Source: Ariolimax columbianus (lineage: Eukaryota; Mollusca; Gastropoda; Stylommatophora; Arionidae). Taken from it: a DNA stretch of 64,000 bases. Location: assembly GCA_036924085.1 (NCBI GenBank), contig JAVGWX010000013.1, forward strand, positions 51,748,904-51,812,903, read 5' to 3'. Shown here one piece after another: positions 1 to 12,909 of this stretch. The notes beneath the pieces are model-generated. The model was given only the letters and a program-made list of their open reading frames with translations. It was not told where the DNA came from and ran no database searches. The position numbers were made by a program, and so were the translations under genes. The stretch's first letter is position 1. The number at the start of each line of letters is the position of its first letter.

Positions 1-3000
1 ATACATGACTCGGTTTAGGCAATCTTTAAACGATCCATCACACATAGGGGATACAACACCCGGTATGTGCAATCTTTAAACGGTACATCACTCATGGGGG
101 ATACAAAACTCGGTTTGGGCAATCTTTGCACCGTCCATCACACATGGAGGATACAAGACTCGGTTTGGGCAATCTTTGCACGGTCCATCACACATAGGGG
201 GATATACAACTCAGTTTGGGCAATCTTTGCACGGTCCATCACACATAGGGGTTACAAGACTCGGTTCGGGCAATCTTATAACGGTCCATCACACATACGG
301 AATACAAGACACGGTTTGGGCAATCTCTGAACGGTCCATCACATATAGGGGATACACGACTCGGTTTCGGCAATCTTTGCACGGTCCATCACACATGGGG
401 GATACAAGACTCGGTTTGGGCAATATTTGCACGGTCCATCACACATAGGGGATACAAGACTCAGTTTGGGAAATCTTTGCACGGCCCATCACACATAGGG
501 GATACAAGACTCGGTTTGGGCAATGTTTTCACGATCCATCACACATAGGGGATATAAAACTCGGTTTGGGAAATCTTTGCACGGTCCATAACACATAGAG
601 GATACAATACTCGGTTTGGGCAATCTTTGCACGGTTCATCACACATATGGTATACAAGACTCGGTTTTGGCAATCTTTGAACGGTCCATCACACATAGGG
701 GATACCAGACCCAGTTTGTGCAATCTTTGAACGGTTCATCACACATAGAGGATACACGACTCGGTTTAGGCAATCTTTGAACGGTCCATCACACATAGGT
801 AATACAAGACTCGGTTTGGGGAATCTTTGCACCGTCCATCACACATAGAAGATACAAGACTCGGTTTGGGTAATCTTTGCACGGTTCATCACACATATGG
901 GGATACAAGACTCGGTTTGGGCAATCTTTGAACGGTCCATCACATTTAGGGGATACAAAACTCGGTTTGGGCAATCTATCAACGGTCCAACACACATAGG
1001 GGATACACAACTCGGTTTCGGCAATCTTTGCACGGCCCATCACACATGGGGGATACAAGACTCGGTTTGGGCAATCTTTGCACTGTCCATCACACATAGG
1101 GAATACAAGAATCGGTGTGGGCAATCTTTGCACGGTCCGTCACACATATGGGATACAACACTCGGTTTTGGCAATCTTTGCACGGTCCATCACCCATAGT
1201 GGATACAAAACTCGGTTTGGGCAATCTTTGCACGGTCCATCACACATAGGGTATACAAGACTCAGTTTGAGCAATCTTTGCACGGTCCATCACATATAGG
1301 GGAAACAAAAATCGGTTTAGGCAATCTTTGCACTGTCCATCAAACATAGGGGATACAACACCCGATTTGTGCAATCTTCAAACGGTCCATCACACATAGG
1401 GGATACACGACTCGGTGAAGGCAATTTTTTAACGCACCATCACACATAGGAGAGACAAAACTCGGTTTTGGCAATCTTTGCACCGTCCATCACACATAGG
1501 AGACACAAGACTCGGTTTGGGCAATCTTTGCACGGCCTATCACACATAGGAGATACAAGACTCGGTTAGGACAATCTTTGCATGGTCGATCACACATAGG
1601 GGATACAAGAATCGGTTTAAGCAATCTTTGCACGGTCCATCACACATAGGGGATACGAGACTCAGTTTGGGTTATCTTTGCAGGGCCCATCACACATATG
1701 GGATACAAAACTCAGTTTAGGCAATCTTTGCACGGTCCATCACACATAGGGGATACAAGACTCAGTTTGGGCAATCTTTGCACGGTCCATCACACATAGG
1801 GTATACAAGACTCGGTTTGTGCAATCTTTAAACGGTCCATCACACATAGGGGATACACGACTCGCTTTAGGCAATCTTTGAACGCTCCATCACACATAGG
1901 GGATACAAGACTCGGTTTTGGCAATCTTTGCACGGTCCATAAAATATAGGAGATACAAGACTCGGTTTTGGCAACCTTTGCACGGCCCATCACACATAGG
2001 GGATACATGACTCGGTTTAGGCAATCTTTAAACGATCCATCACACATAGGGGATACAACACCCGGTATGTGCAATCTTTAAACGGTACATCACTCATGGG
2101 GGATACAAAACTCGGTTTGGGCAATCTTTGCACGGCCCATCACACATAGGGGATACAAGACTCGGTTTGGGCAATCTTTGCACCGTCCATCACACATAGG
2201 AGATACAAGACCCGGTTTGGGCAATCTTTGCACGGCCCATCACACATAGGGGATACATGACTCTGTTTCGGCAATGTTTTCACGATCCATCACACATAGG
2301 GGATACAAAACTCGGTTTGGGCAAACATTTCACGGTCCATTACACATAGGGGATACAAGACTCAGTTTGGGCAATCTTTGCACGGTTCATCACACATAGG
2401 GGATATAAGACTTAGTTTGGGCAATCTTTGCACGGTCCATCACACATAGGGGATACAAAACTCGGTTTGGTCAATCTTTGCACAGTCCATCACGCATAGG
2501 GGATACAAGACTCGTTTTGTGCAATCTTTGCACGGTCCATCACAAATAGGGGATACAACACCCGGTTTGTGCAATCTTTAAACGGTCCATCACACATAGG
2601 GGATATACGACTCGGTTTAGGCAAACTTTGAACGCTCCATCACACAAAGGGGATACAAGACTCGGTTTAGGCACTCTTTGCACCGTCCATCACAAATAGG
2701 AGATACAAGACCCGGTTTGGGCAATCTTTGCACGGCCTATCACCCATAGGGGTTACATGACTCTGTTTGGGCAATGCTTGCACGATCCATCACACATAGG
2801 GGATACAAAACTCGGTTTGGGCAATCTTTTCACGGTCCATAACACATAGGGCATACAAGACTCAGTTTGGGCATTCTTTGCACCGTTCATCACACATAGG
2901 TAATACAAGATTCGGTTTGGGCAATCTTTGCACCGTCCATCACACATAGGAGATACAAGACTCGGTTAGGGTAATCTTTGCACGGTTCATCACACATATG

Positions 3001-3399
3001 GGATACAAGACTCGGTTTGGGCAATCTTTGCACGGTCCATCACATTTAAGGGATACAACACTCGGGTTGGGCAATGTTTGAACGGTCCATCACACATAGG
3101 TAATACAAGACTCGGTTTGGGCAATCTTTGCACCGTCCATCACACATAGGGGATACAAGACTCGGTTTGGGCAATCTTTGCACTGTCCATCACACATAGG
3201 GGATACAATAATCGGTGTGGGCAATCTTTGCACGGCCCATCACACATAGGAGATACAAGACTTGGTTTGGGCAATCTTTGCACGAGCCATCATACATAGG
3301 GGATACAAGACTCAGTTTGTGCAATTTTTGCACGTTCCATCACACATAGGGGATACAAGACTTAGTTTGGGCAATCTTTGCACGGTCCATCACACATAG
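1..3399. repeat. 50-bp satellite array, first block (about 68 monomers)
   Basis: Monomers of 50 bp follow each other without spacers. Typical landmarks in each unit are ggatacaaga, ctcggtttgg, gcaatctttg and cacggtccat, then cacacatagg. Monomers differ at scattered sites, and blocks of variants recur: the first roughly 110 bases reappear almost unchanged from 2003, an offset of 40 monomers. The block at about 242-440 reappears beyond the SINE at about 3770-3960. This is satellite DNA with higher-order organisation. Open frames running through it on both strands (for example on minus at 789-1133 and 1790-2074) are repeat artefacts. The left edge is outside the window. Confidence 0.97.
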
Positions 3400-3666
3400 G
3401 GAAAGGGGACGGCGTGGCCTAGTGGTTAAGTGGCACGGCTCACAACCCGAAGGTGCTCGGTTCGATCCCCATCACAGCATTGGCCGTTACCCCGGGGAAG
3501 CAAACCCATAGAAAATGCAGGAGGAAGCAGGCTCTTACATAAAATGCACGCTGACGTCGGATGCACTGGGCCGACAGGCGCAACATAAAAACACAGTGCA
3601 ACGCACACCGCCTTGGGGATTAGAAAAATAATGCGAACGCAAAAACAAAAACAAAAAAACACAAAA
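3400..3666 (+). mobile_element. tRNA-derived SINE (family A), copy 1, inserted in the satellite
   Basis: The head carries a pol III A box (tggcctagtgg, about 3415-3425) and a B box (ggttcgatccc, about 3459-3469) with tRNA-like spacing. A unique body of about 150 bp follows, then an A-rich tail of aaaac units. The element interrupts the 50-bp satellite and is flanked by acacatag at 3392-3399 and 3667-3674, an apparent 8-bp target-site duplication. Two relatives lie at 30637-30898 (plus) and 62589-62790 (minus). It would depend on a LINE partner for movement. It is not a functional tRNA gene, because no acceptor stem is visible. Confidence 0.92.
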
Positions 3667-4157
3667 ACACATAGAGGATACACGACTCGGTTTGGGCAAT
3701 CTTTGCACGGTCCATCACACATAGGGGGTATACAACTCAGTTTGGGCAATCTTTGCACGGTCCATCACACATAGGGGTTACAAGACTCGGTTCGGGCAAT
3801 CTTATAACGGTCCATCACACATACGGAATACAAGACTCGGTTTGGGCAATCTCTGAACGGTCCATCACATATAGGGGATACACGACTCGGTTTCGGCAAT
3901 CTTTGCACGGTCCATCACACATGGGGGATACAAGACTCGGTTTGGGCAATATTTGCACGGTCCATCACACATAGGGGATACAAGACTCAGTTTGGGCAAT
4001 CTTTGCTCGGTCCATCACACATATGGGATACAAGAATCGGTGTGGGCAATCTTTGCACGGTCCATCACCCATAGGGGATACAAGACTCGGTTTTGGGCAA
4101 TCTTTGCACGGTCCATCACACATAGGGGATACAAGACTTAGATTTGGACAATCTTTG
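3667..4157. repeat. 50-bp satellite array, continuation after the SINE
   Basis: The same 50-bp monomers resume straight after the SINE and run for about ten units before decaying near 4157. Monomer variants here match the block at about 176-470 in order and sequence, so both belong to one higher-order pattern. Confidence 0.95.
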
Positions 4158-4770
4158 AATGTGTGAAGCAGACAGACCTAGGTAGACAAACAGACAGACA
4201 GAAAGACGGACGGAAGTATATACTGGAATACTTGACTGGACCGGACAGACAGACAGAACGACAGACATAACGATAGAAAGACGAAAAGGTGGATGGATGG
4301 ATTAATGAATGGGTGGATGTATGAATAGATTGCTCTTTATATCCAGATTAGAAAAATAGACAGACAGACTGACTTACAGACAGACAGATAAATGGAATGA
4401 TGAATGGATGGATAGGTGGATCAGTGGATCCATAGCATCAGCTGATCGAAGAATAATAAGAAGCTGAAGAAGAAGAAGCAGAAGATGAAGAAGCAGAAGA
4501 AGAAAAAGAAGAAAGCAGCGAAGTACAAAGAAGAAAGCTTTTTAGAGTCAGCAGTGGTTTCGTAGATTCGATCGTAAAACAGACGATCAATATCTGTATC
4601 GACCAGCGCGCAGTGCTGATCGCCACTCGGGTCTAGAGGTCCAATCCTGTCAGATCGACACAGGTGACCAGAGAAGGTTTTGGTGAGGATGGCTTTCGCA
4701 GACACCTGCCAATAAAAGAAAACTGTAAACAAATGGATGGAAGAGTCATTATCAGCTGATTAAGTGTTGA
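4158..4770. repeat. Simple-sequence-rich stretch (GACA, GATG, GAA)
   Basis: Impure gacagaca and ggatggat tracts run from 4158 to about 4430. They are followed by gaagaagaag-type sequence to about 4530, then about 230 bp in which I recognise nothing. Minus-strand open frames here translate to phenylalanine/serine runs from the GAA tract and are not credible proteins. Confidence 0.8.
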
Positions 4771-5075
4771 TTTTATTGTTATTGTTGTTGAATAATATTA
4801 CAATTATGTGTGCCCTGCACCAGTGGCGCGTTGCAGTAGCTTTCTTCATTTCCAGATAATGTTCTTGAAGGTGGACTGGGGCCTTTCAGGCGGATGTCCT
4901 ATGCTAGGAATGAGTGTTCCTTATTTCTAGGAGGATCACGTCGATTCATCACCTCGTAAGTCAAGTTGCCATGAAAACAGCTCGTTTCCAGAGAGATCTT
5001 GGTTGAAATTAGGGGTGGGAGTCTGGGCAGTGTATTAAGTCCGATCAGCATGTTTTGCCTGACCAGACCTTATTC
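4771..5075 (-). mobile_element. Interspersed family C, copy 1
   Basis: This shares with six other copies the ordered blocks gcagtagctttcttcat, a ggatcacgtcgattc-type block, a gccatgaaaacagc block and the edge catgttttgcctgacc. The other edge carries gttattgttgttg. I orient the family with its CAA-rich end as 3', so this copy reads on minus. No coding capacity or clear pol III boxes are seen. It could be a SINE or a non-autonomous LINE derivative. Confidence 0.75.
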
Positions 5076-5199
5076 ACCTTTCACCAAACTGAAAAATGTA
5101 ATTCATAATGCAGTACTATGGCCATTTAGAGTACTGTCGACTTGATGAATGAAAATATTAAAACACTACCGGCAGGGAAGATATTTTTGTGTTGGCAGC

Positions 5200-7562
5200 A
5201 GATCCCAGCTTGTTTGGAGTTGTAGTGTCCTACACGTTCGGGTTTAACAAGCCGTCTAGACGCTGGGCATGTCATAACCCAATCAATGAAGTGCACAGTT
5301 AAACTGAATAGATACTGGTCCAGAGTAGGTTTAGATCTAGCATCAACATCGACAAAACGAGAAGTTTTCATGGAGCGGATATAGGAAGCGACCACGATCT
5401 TGTTATGATGACTATGCGTCTGCGATTCAAGAGAGTCGCAAAGAAAGAAGTGACTAGAATAAAGTTTGACCTGGACAAATTAAGAGACCCAATAATCATC
5501 AAAGTGTTCCAATCAAGGGCAGGTGAGAGATTTGTTCCACTGTTTGCTCTCAGAGAGAGACTAGATACCGAATCAGTAACAGAGCCTCTGTACTGAGCAC
5601 TCAAATATACAGACAAAGATATCCTGGGGTGCCATCAATCAAAAAAGAAGTCATGGGTGAACAAAGAAATTCTTGACCATTGTGAAAGAAGGTCACAGAA
5701 AAGCCAAGAACATCCACCTGATGAGGTCGGCAGATATAAAGAGGTCAGGAAAGCGATACAACAAAAGATGAAAGAGGTGAAAGAAGCGTTGATATGTGAG
5801 CAGTGTACAAACATCGAAGAGAGACTAAACAGAAATGACGTTAAAGGAGCATACACGGTGGTAGAAGAACTGGTAACACCAAGACAAGGCAGGAACTTTA
5901 TGATCCAGGATAAAAACAGCAAGTGCATTATTGAGGAAAATGACGTACTGGCACGAGAGTTCTGTTCCGAGTACAACAACTATGAGGGACGGAACGAGCC
6001 TGAGAAAACCATCCTTCCAATAACTAAAGATGATAAGCAACTGATAACGAAGGAGGAGGTAGATGCAGCGGTAAAGGAATTGAGAAAAGGAAAGGCGGTC
6101 GGCGTGAACAATATACCAGCAGAGCTCTTACAGGCAGGTGGAGAGGTAGGGGTGGAAGGCCTGACACACATCTGCAACAAAATATGGGCGACAGGAAACT
6201 GGCCGGACTTATGGATAAAATCAATATACCGTTACTTAAGTCTGGAAACCTAAAGCTGTGCCAATATTACAGAACAATAAACCTCATTAGTCACCCTTAC
6301 CCTTGCAAGTGCATGCTAATATTAATCCTCGACCGATTGAAACCCCAAGCAGAGAACATCATTTCCGAGGAGCAAGCAGGGTTCAGACACCGAAGAAGCA
6401 CTAGAGAACATATATTTAATTTAAGGCTACTGAGCGAGAAATATCTAGAACAGCAGCAAACACTGTATCATGTGTTTGTGGATTTTAAGAAGGCGTGTGA
6501 TAGGGTATGGCATAAAGCAACGAGGACGGATGAAATAAAAGGAAATATTATAACGGTTCTTGAACACCTGTATGACAAGACGTTCAGTACAGTTCTTCTG
6601 AATAGGAGGTGAGAGGACTGGTTTCGCACATCGGTTAGTGTTGTACACTCTCTTCAACTCTTTTCAATATATTTCTTGAGGGAATTATGAGTAATGCACT
6701 TGTAGGTCACGATAATACTGTCAAGATAGGGAGCCGAACAATTACAAACCTTCGTTTTGCAGATGATTTCGACGGGTTGGCGGGTTCAGAAGCAGAACTC
6801 CAGGAATGGGTCAGAAGACTCGATGAAACAGCTCTTGACTATGGTATGGAGATAAACGCTGGACAGACAAAATTAATGACCAACAACGTCACGGGCTTCA
6901 ACAACAGGATAAAAGCTAATGATCAGGAACTCGAAGTGGTTGACCGTTTCGAATATCTGGGTTCGATTGTCAGTGATGAAGGATCAAATTGTGAGGTGTT
7001 GGCCAGAATAGCACAGACAATATCGGCGCTTGCACGGCTTAACAAAATCTGGCAAGATAAACGGTTAGCACTATGGACGAAAATCAGATTAATCCGTACA
7101 TTGGTCCTGTAAATATTCATCTGTGCTTGTGATACATGGACAGCTACAGCTGACCTTCAGCGAAGGTAAAGGCCTTGGAGATGAGATGTTTCCTAAGACT
7201 TTTAAACGTCATGTACAAAGATCGAGTTACAAATGAGAAAATAAAAGATATAATTTAAACAGCAACAGGGCCTTTTGAAGACTTCTTGGCAACTGTCAAA
7301 AGAAGGAAACTCGCTTGGTACGGTCACATATCGAGATCAAATGGTCTCGCAAATACAATCCTTCACGGAAAGGTGTAAGGCAGACGACGATGAGGCCGTC
7401 CAAAAAAGAGATGTGAGGACAACATAAAAGAATGGACCAATCTCCGACCAGATGGAGCACAGACAGCAACCGCTGACTGAGAAGGATGGCGTGGGGTTGG
7501 GAGGATGTCTTAATGTGTGCCCCAACGACCTCACTGGTTACGGGATGACCTGACCTGACCTG
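5200..7562 (+). mobile_element. RTE-type non-LTR retrotransposon, broken, 5'-truncated
   Basis: Plus-strand pieces in order are: the end of an APE endonuclease (GADIGSDHDLVMM from about 5372), a linker ORF (5405-5596), the start of RT (5657-6253), RT fingers and palm (6184-6612, with FVDFKKACDRVWH), and palm to thumb (6687-7112, with the catalytic RFADDFDGLAG and the EYLGSIVSDEG block). A C-terminal part with stops, containing GRPKKRCEDNIKEW, reaches about 7440. Frameshifts and stops separate the pieces, so no working protein remains. The 3' end has a short tgacc tandem tail (about 7543-7560), as RTE/BovB-like elements often do. The N-terminal part of the endonuclease is missing. A second copy of this subfamily lies at 41995-42880 on minus. 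Confidence 0.9.
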
Positions 7563-8344
7563 AGTGTCCTACTTCCACTCTCGCTGCAATATAGCATAAT
7601 TGGTCAAGCACCAATTTACGTCTTTGTAGACAACTATGCTTGAGGGTTGTGGTGACTCGGTGAAGAGAAAGTTATAAGAACTTCGTCACTGTGGTTTTCA
7701 TGCGTCTGATATCTTGGTTCCAACTCAATACGTGATCAAGCTCTATCACTGCCCACTCTATCGTGAATGATAGCTGTAGTCGGACATCTTGAATTATGTT
7801 CTAATTGTATCTCATTTCAATTGCTTTAATCAATGAGAACATTCCAGCTTTCTGTGGAGCAGAGGTCCCTCAACATCTGTGTGCCGAGTCTTGTCATCAC
7901 TTCCAGATACCATCCACGTCTTTCTGTTGTCGCCGTTAGATTTATTTCGCTTCTCACTTTATGCGTGTTTAGGTCAGTCCCTACTTTTTCTACCCTGAGG
8001 ATTCCAAAACAATGACTGCCTTTTAATGCTATCAATTGGTTACCGTAATGTGTGTCCTATCCATCGCCTTCTCTTTACGTCTAATCCCACTGGCATCTGT
8101 CCTGCTCTTTTCCTCAATTCTATATTAGTGATTTTATCCTACAATTTTCATTCCTAAGTTCGGTGCATGCATTCATTAATGAAAGCTCGGACCTTTATTT
8201 ATGTTATTTTATTTGTTCCCCGGGGCACAGAGCCACGCAATACTTGACATTGTAGTTGATGATGTTTATATTTGTGGCGGACTAATTTTCTTCCGATTTC
8301 CACAAATTCCTTTGAGCAAATAAAAACCATTTTCGCCTTCTATT
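7563..8344. other. No recognisable gene
   Basis: AT-moderate sequence with stops in all frames apart from short open runs (for example 7833-8015). I see no motif, repeat array or RNA signature in it. Confidence 0.6.
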
Positions 8345-9235
8345 AAATCGACATTAATTCCTATCTCACCGAGCCTTTTTGCCCGCATGCCTGGAATCCG
8401 TCATCAGCCAATGCGACTGTAATTCCTTTGGCATCAACATAAATGGCAGACTGTTAAACCACCTTCGCTTTGCAGATGACCCAGTACTTATCACGGAGGC
8501 AGCCACTGACGCCAATGAAATGCTAGCAGCGCTCCACCGAGAGGGAAAGAAAGCACAACTCGAAGTCAACTAGTCTGACGAAAGTCATGCGCAATCGATT
8601 CGCTTCCCGCGTCCCAGTCTTCCTGTATGGAGAATGACTTGACGACATAGAGGAGAACATCTACCTTGAGCGCCTGCTCAACATGCAGAACGACTTAATC
8701 CCAAAGTTGACAAGATGGCGTCTCGTGGGTTGGTCGGCTTTCTCTTCGATAAAGCCGGTGCTGGATAACATCTACCACCACAGCCTGTGCATCTCTCTAT
8801 CCAACACTACAGTACTACCTGCAATATGCTATGCTGCGGAAATATGGAGTCCAAACTCAGAGTGACCCAAGCCTCCATCTAGAGACGCATAGTTGACCTC
8901 ACGCTTCATAGCCTGAGCACAAAAGGCCTTCACAACTCGGACATACTTCAATTGTCCGTCGTGGAAGATGCAGTTATTTCTGCAGACGAGAGGAAACATT
9001 GCTGGGGTGTTCACTTACTGCGAGGAACGGACGATCGTTGGAGCACAGAGACAGCAATATGGTACCCCAGAGATAAGAAACGACCACGGGGACGACCACC
9101 AACACGTTGTTCCCTTGCATCCCGCAACAACATTCACATTGCCAAAGATGGGCTACTCATTATACACTGGTCCTATGTGTTGGGACTGGCAACGGTGTAA
9201 ACGCCGCTGAAGAAAGAGTCGTGCAGTAATCCAGT
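8345..9235 (+). mobile_element. Reverse transcriptase fragment, RTE-like, with frameshifts
   Basis: Conserved RT blocks appear in order across changing frames: PISPSLFA (about 8360), LRFADDPVLITEAATDANEM (8460-8520, catalytic ADD intact), ERLLNMQNDLIPKLTR (8670-8720), a TTVLPAICYAAEIW thumb block (8805-8850), VEDAVISADERKHCW (8958-9005) and the WYPRDKKRPRGRPPTR tail (9060-9110). At least three frame breaks and a stop separate these. The fragment starts within the palm, so it is 5'-truncated. It resembles the minus fragment at 16445-16800 in its C-terminal blocks. Confidence 0.88.
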
Positions 9236-10435
9236 AATTATCCGACTCTCCTGTTTTACTACCAATATTTACGGGTTTTTGTCAAATGGTCAGTGATTAT
9301 TTCACATTTTGTAGTCAGATATTTATTTGAATTGTTTTTTTTAAATTTCCTGTTCATGATATTTTTTTAACTATGAATTGCATAGGAATAATTTCTAACA
9401 GATGTTAATTTGCTTATCTGTGTGTTTGTAGCGATCATCTTGATCTAGAACTGAAATGAGCCTCCACAAAAAACAATTTCAAAACTTTGAAGCTCTCTCC
9501 ACCACAGCAGCCTTTATACAAAGAACCCGGCCTAATAAAAGATGTGTCAAACAAGAGGAATAGATAATACGTTTTGGTTACATTCGTTGCTCTCGTCCTT
9601 GTCACTTCACTGTTGACGTAAGAACAGATGTATACCAGGAATTGTACTGTACCATAACTCATTATTTCTAGTATTAAAGTAAATCTCATATCACAGCGAA
9701 TTTGCTTGCATCAACGATCATAGTGTCTTGGAATCATCGTCCTCTGTGAATTAATGTATTCGAATGTGTCCTAGTGAACCGGGCATGCTCTTTGAAAGCT
9801 GTTTTTCTGAGACAACCTAGCCTTTAAATATATGAACCCCCAGCTACACGCACAACCAAGTGTCAATTTATATCTACGTCCAGTGCATGAAACGCATCGC
9901 ACTTACTTAGTAACCAGAATCAGATTTCTATTCAACACAAACGATATAATTAAATATTTACATGTATTTATTTTTTGGGACGGCGGGTCTGATGCTGTAA
10001 CTTGCGCTTGAATACATTAAAGTAAGAAACGTTTGCACTGTGTGAATTCCCACTATCTCGTCCCCTGCTACCTTGATCCAGTGGCAAGACATAACCGAGC
10101 CGAGAGAAGATAGCACTGGGTGCAGATTTTTACTCAGCATTTATACGCAAAGTCGTTCCTGTTAACAGGTCTCCCGGAAGGCAGCAGCCAAAATTCCTTT
10201 CTATATGTATTTGAATCGTTCTCAGCAAGCATGTTTTCTCACCTTCTAACAAATCCCAGATAAGAAAATACTTTGTATTCATGTTTTGCTTTATTTTGTA
10301 ACTTCATAAATTAAAATTGGCGTTTCAATCAAATCGTTTATGTTTGTTTTTTAAAAATATTTTATACATTAGATTGCCTGAACAAAACATTGTCTTTTGC
10401 CTAGTGTATCTGCTAACTAAAATTAAACTAGATCC
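9236..10435. other. No recognisable gene
   Basis: AT-rich sequence. Short open frames such as 9435-9689 and 9958-10140 on minus match nothing I know. No arrays or pol III boxes were noticed. Confidence 0.6.
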
Positions 10436-11145
10436 CTGCAAATGTTTTATTGGGCTCTTATAAATGTTTAATTTGGTCCAAGCAAGTGCTTTATTGAGTT
10501 CCTAAAAGTGTTTTATTGGGTTCACACAAGTGTTTCAATGGGTCCTTCAAGTTTTGTTAAGTTCCTGTAAGTGTTTTATCGTGTACGTACAAATCTTTTA
10601 TTGGGTCCTTAAAACTATTTTGTTAGGTCCCTTCAACTATCTTATTGGGTCCCATCAAGTGTTTTATTGGGTTCACACAAGTGTTTCAATGGGTCCTTAC
10701 ACGTTTTGTTAAGTTCCTGTACGTGTTTTATCGGGTGCGTACAAATCTTTTATTGGGTCCTTAAAATTATTTTGTTAGGTCCCTTCAACTATGTTATTGG
10801 GTTCCATCAAGTGTTTTATTGGTCCCTACACGGCGAGAGAGAGGAGATGGCTACCGCCCTCTTATAGCAGATCTTTTAAAATGCGAGAATGCTAACGCCT
10901 CACACCCCTACGGCAGTAATGCTATGTGTTACTTTACATTTTTACATGTGTTTGATGGGGTCTCTACAATTTTGCCTTATTGAATCTTTAGATGTTTTAT
11001 GGACATCCTTCACATGTTTTTTTGACATCATTCACATGTTTTATTGCGTGCCTACACGTGTTTGATTGGGTCCATACAATAGTTGTATTGATTTCTTAGA
11101 CTTGCTGTATTAGGTCCTTACACATGTTTTATTGGCTCCTTGGAA
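10436..11145. repeat. Degenerate minisatellite with a 151-bp higher-order unit
   Basis: The motif tgttttattgggtcc recurs with variable spacing of about 22-31 bp. Within it a larger block starting gtgtttcaatgggtcc at 10530 is repeated at 10681, giving a 151-bp super-unit that holds the same series of variant motifs. A more diverged part continues from 10940 to 11145. The plus-strand open frames at 10530-10867 come from the repeat. Confidence 0.85.
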
Positions 11146-11480
11146 ATGCTTATCTGTATTAGTTTCATATTATTTCGTGAGATTGTGTCCACTCCCGTTT
11201 CCCACCCTCCTCCCCCGCCATCTCCCATTTCGCACACACAAAGAAGATTTCTAACTGCATGTATGTGTATTTTGTGCGTGTTCCTGCACAGTTTATGGAG
11301 CTGTAGAACAATTTTTGAACAATCGGAGAATATGTTCAAGATAATGATGTGCTTCACAGGGGCTGCTTGCTGTCTGTAAAGCATTTAAAAGCCACTTCAT
11401 GATGCCTTAAGTTTGGACAGAGTTGTTCAAGCACGTGCTTTGGCACTCGGGATCAAAACGGTCTACACCAGTTTACCCAT

Positions 11481-11720
11481 GTGGACTCAGTGGCCTCGTT
11501 GTAAGGTGCTCGCCTCGGGTGCCCGAAGGTGCGTGTTTAAATTACGGTTTCGGCGCTGATTTTTAGCCAGTCTGCTGTATTACAGCCTGTTAGTCAGGAT
11601 CACCACGTGGAGGTGTAGAGGGTTTTGACAGTTCTGGTTCACTGGTAGTCAGGTATGGGTCGCTGACCATTGCAGCTCATGCACTGCTCCGCATCTTGAT
11701 CCCTGATTAATGGTATCACG
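11481..11720 (+). mobile_element. tRNA-like SINE head joined to interspersed family B
   Basis: The first 75 bp (gactcagtggcctcg, ggtgctcgcctcgggtgc, gtgtttaaatt) are tRNA-like, with A- and B-box-like segments, and match the head at 60965-61030. From about 11556 the sequence changes to family B: gccagtctgctgt, gtcaggatcaccacgtgg and gcagctcatgc blocks shared with 45700-45935, 56045-56330 and 58825-59090. Either family B is the body of this SINE, or two elements abut here. Confidence 0.7.
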
Positions 11721-11839
11721 TCTAGACCTTCGCTAACAAGTATCTCTGTCGCATACTGCAAACAAGATGGCCGTAGGTAGTGGCAAGCATAGATCTGTGG
11801 GAATGAACACTGCAACAACCAATTTAAGACGAAAGATTA

Positions 11840-12062
11840 GGGGAGACATTAGTACATACCCTCAGAAGGGAGCCAGACAACATAACCAAGCATGTACTAG
11901 ATTGTAACTAACATGGAAAAGAGACGAGTGGTAAGGCCAAGAAAGACATGGGGGTCGAAATATCGTAGAGGAAGTAATTTCAATCGTCGTCTCGTATGTG
12001 AGACTCAAGAAGATGGTACAAAATAGAAACATATGAAAAGCATGGTGTTGTTGTTGTTGTTA
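11840..12062 (+). mobile_element. C-terminal tail of a non-LTR reverse transcriptase
   Basis: The reading RREPDNITKHVLDCN (about 11873-11917), then KRRVVRPRKTW in another frame (about 11921-11953) and an NIWKAW-like end, matches the C-terminal region that follows the thumb in many invertebrate endonuclease/RT proteins. Frameshifts break it. A gtt tandem (12047-12061) follows directly and may be the element's tail. Confidence 0.65.
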
Positions 12063-12164
12063 TACCATAGCTTCTGAGCAAGCCTACTCTTGGCATCCCA
12101 TTCTTATATAAATACAGGTCTTCTACATGTTTCAATGCTCAGGGTGTTGCCAATTGTCGTCAGT

Positions 12165-12830
12165 GCTTGAAAGAATATGTTATTCATGCCCGCAAGCGTC
12201 TCGCACTCAATGAGTAGGTGTCGAACTGTTTCATCAGAATGAGAACAATGTCTTCACAAGGCAGGGGCTGGGGATTGATGTGGTTCAAGTGGTTATTGAC
12301 TTTGGTGTGTCCTGTTAGGAACTGAATGATCTGACTTTGCTCTCTTCCATGTAGTTTATTTATGCCATCCTTAGTTTTTGGCTGTAACATGTAGCTAAAT
12401 GTACTTTACTACAACCCGTTGTTCCTGTCGCCCAAATGTTCATTAGATTTCACTGGTATTGATCTTCATAATTTGTTTTACTGTGTGGTCACTACAGGGT
12501 CTGTCCAATTGTTGTTTAGAGGTTCCTGTTTTTGCCAATCACTTTCCCTAGTAGCCAGATATATCCAGGCATCCATTGCAAGGTGACATTAATCCAATGG
12601 GCAGTGATAATGTTCTTGATCGTCTTCCACCCTAAGAAAATATCCTTTATTTTGCATGGGGTGATTCATTGCCTTCAAAACCGACTTGGAGTCACTAAAA
12701 ATCAGTGTCTATCAGTTACATTTCGCCAAGTCAAACTGTTGGAGCAAAATCTCAACTGACGTTTTCATTTCATCGGCCTCCTTTTCATCATTGTAAAAGT
12801 TTTCGCCGCACCGAATCACAAAACATGTAT
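12165..12830 (-). mobile_element. RNase H and C-terminal remnant of a non-LTR retrotransposon
   Basis: On minus, from 12830 downward, the pieces read ALIFSDSKSVLKAMNHP (RNase H strand with a catalytic-type Asp), then VTLQWMPGYIWL (equivalent of the usual VTLQWIPGH block), then EQSQIIQFLTGHTKVNNHLN (12280-12350), the common C-terminal region of RNase H-bearing elements. Frames shift between blocks, and the CPCG-type knuckle is degraded to LPCED. The RT domain is absent, so this is only the 3' part. Confidence 0.8.
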
Positions 12831-12909
12831 ATGGGCCCATGCGGTTATTTCATATGGATACCATACCCTGAAAAAAGAGATGGAGAGCATATGTTGCGGC
12901 CCTATGTTC

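Noticed and set aside
3412..3475. tRNA gene at the head of the SINE
   Set aside because: A and B boxes are present, but no acceptor stem or clear anticodon arm. The same head recurs at 30637 with a shared non-tRNA body and A-rich tail.
1..4157. CRISPR-like or promoter-array reading of the 50-bp repeats
   Set aside because: No unique spacers; the whole 50-bp unit repeats, and variants recur in higher-order blocks as in satellites.
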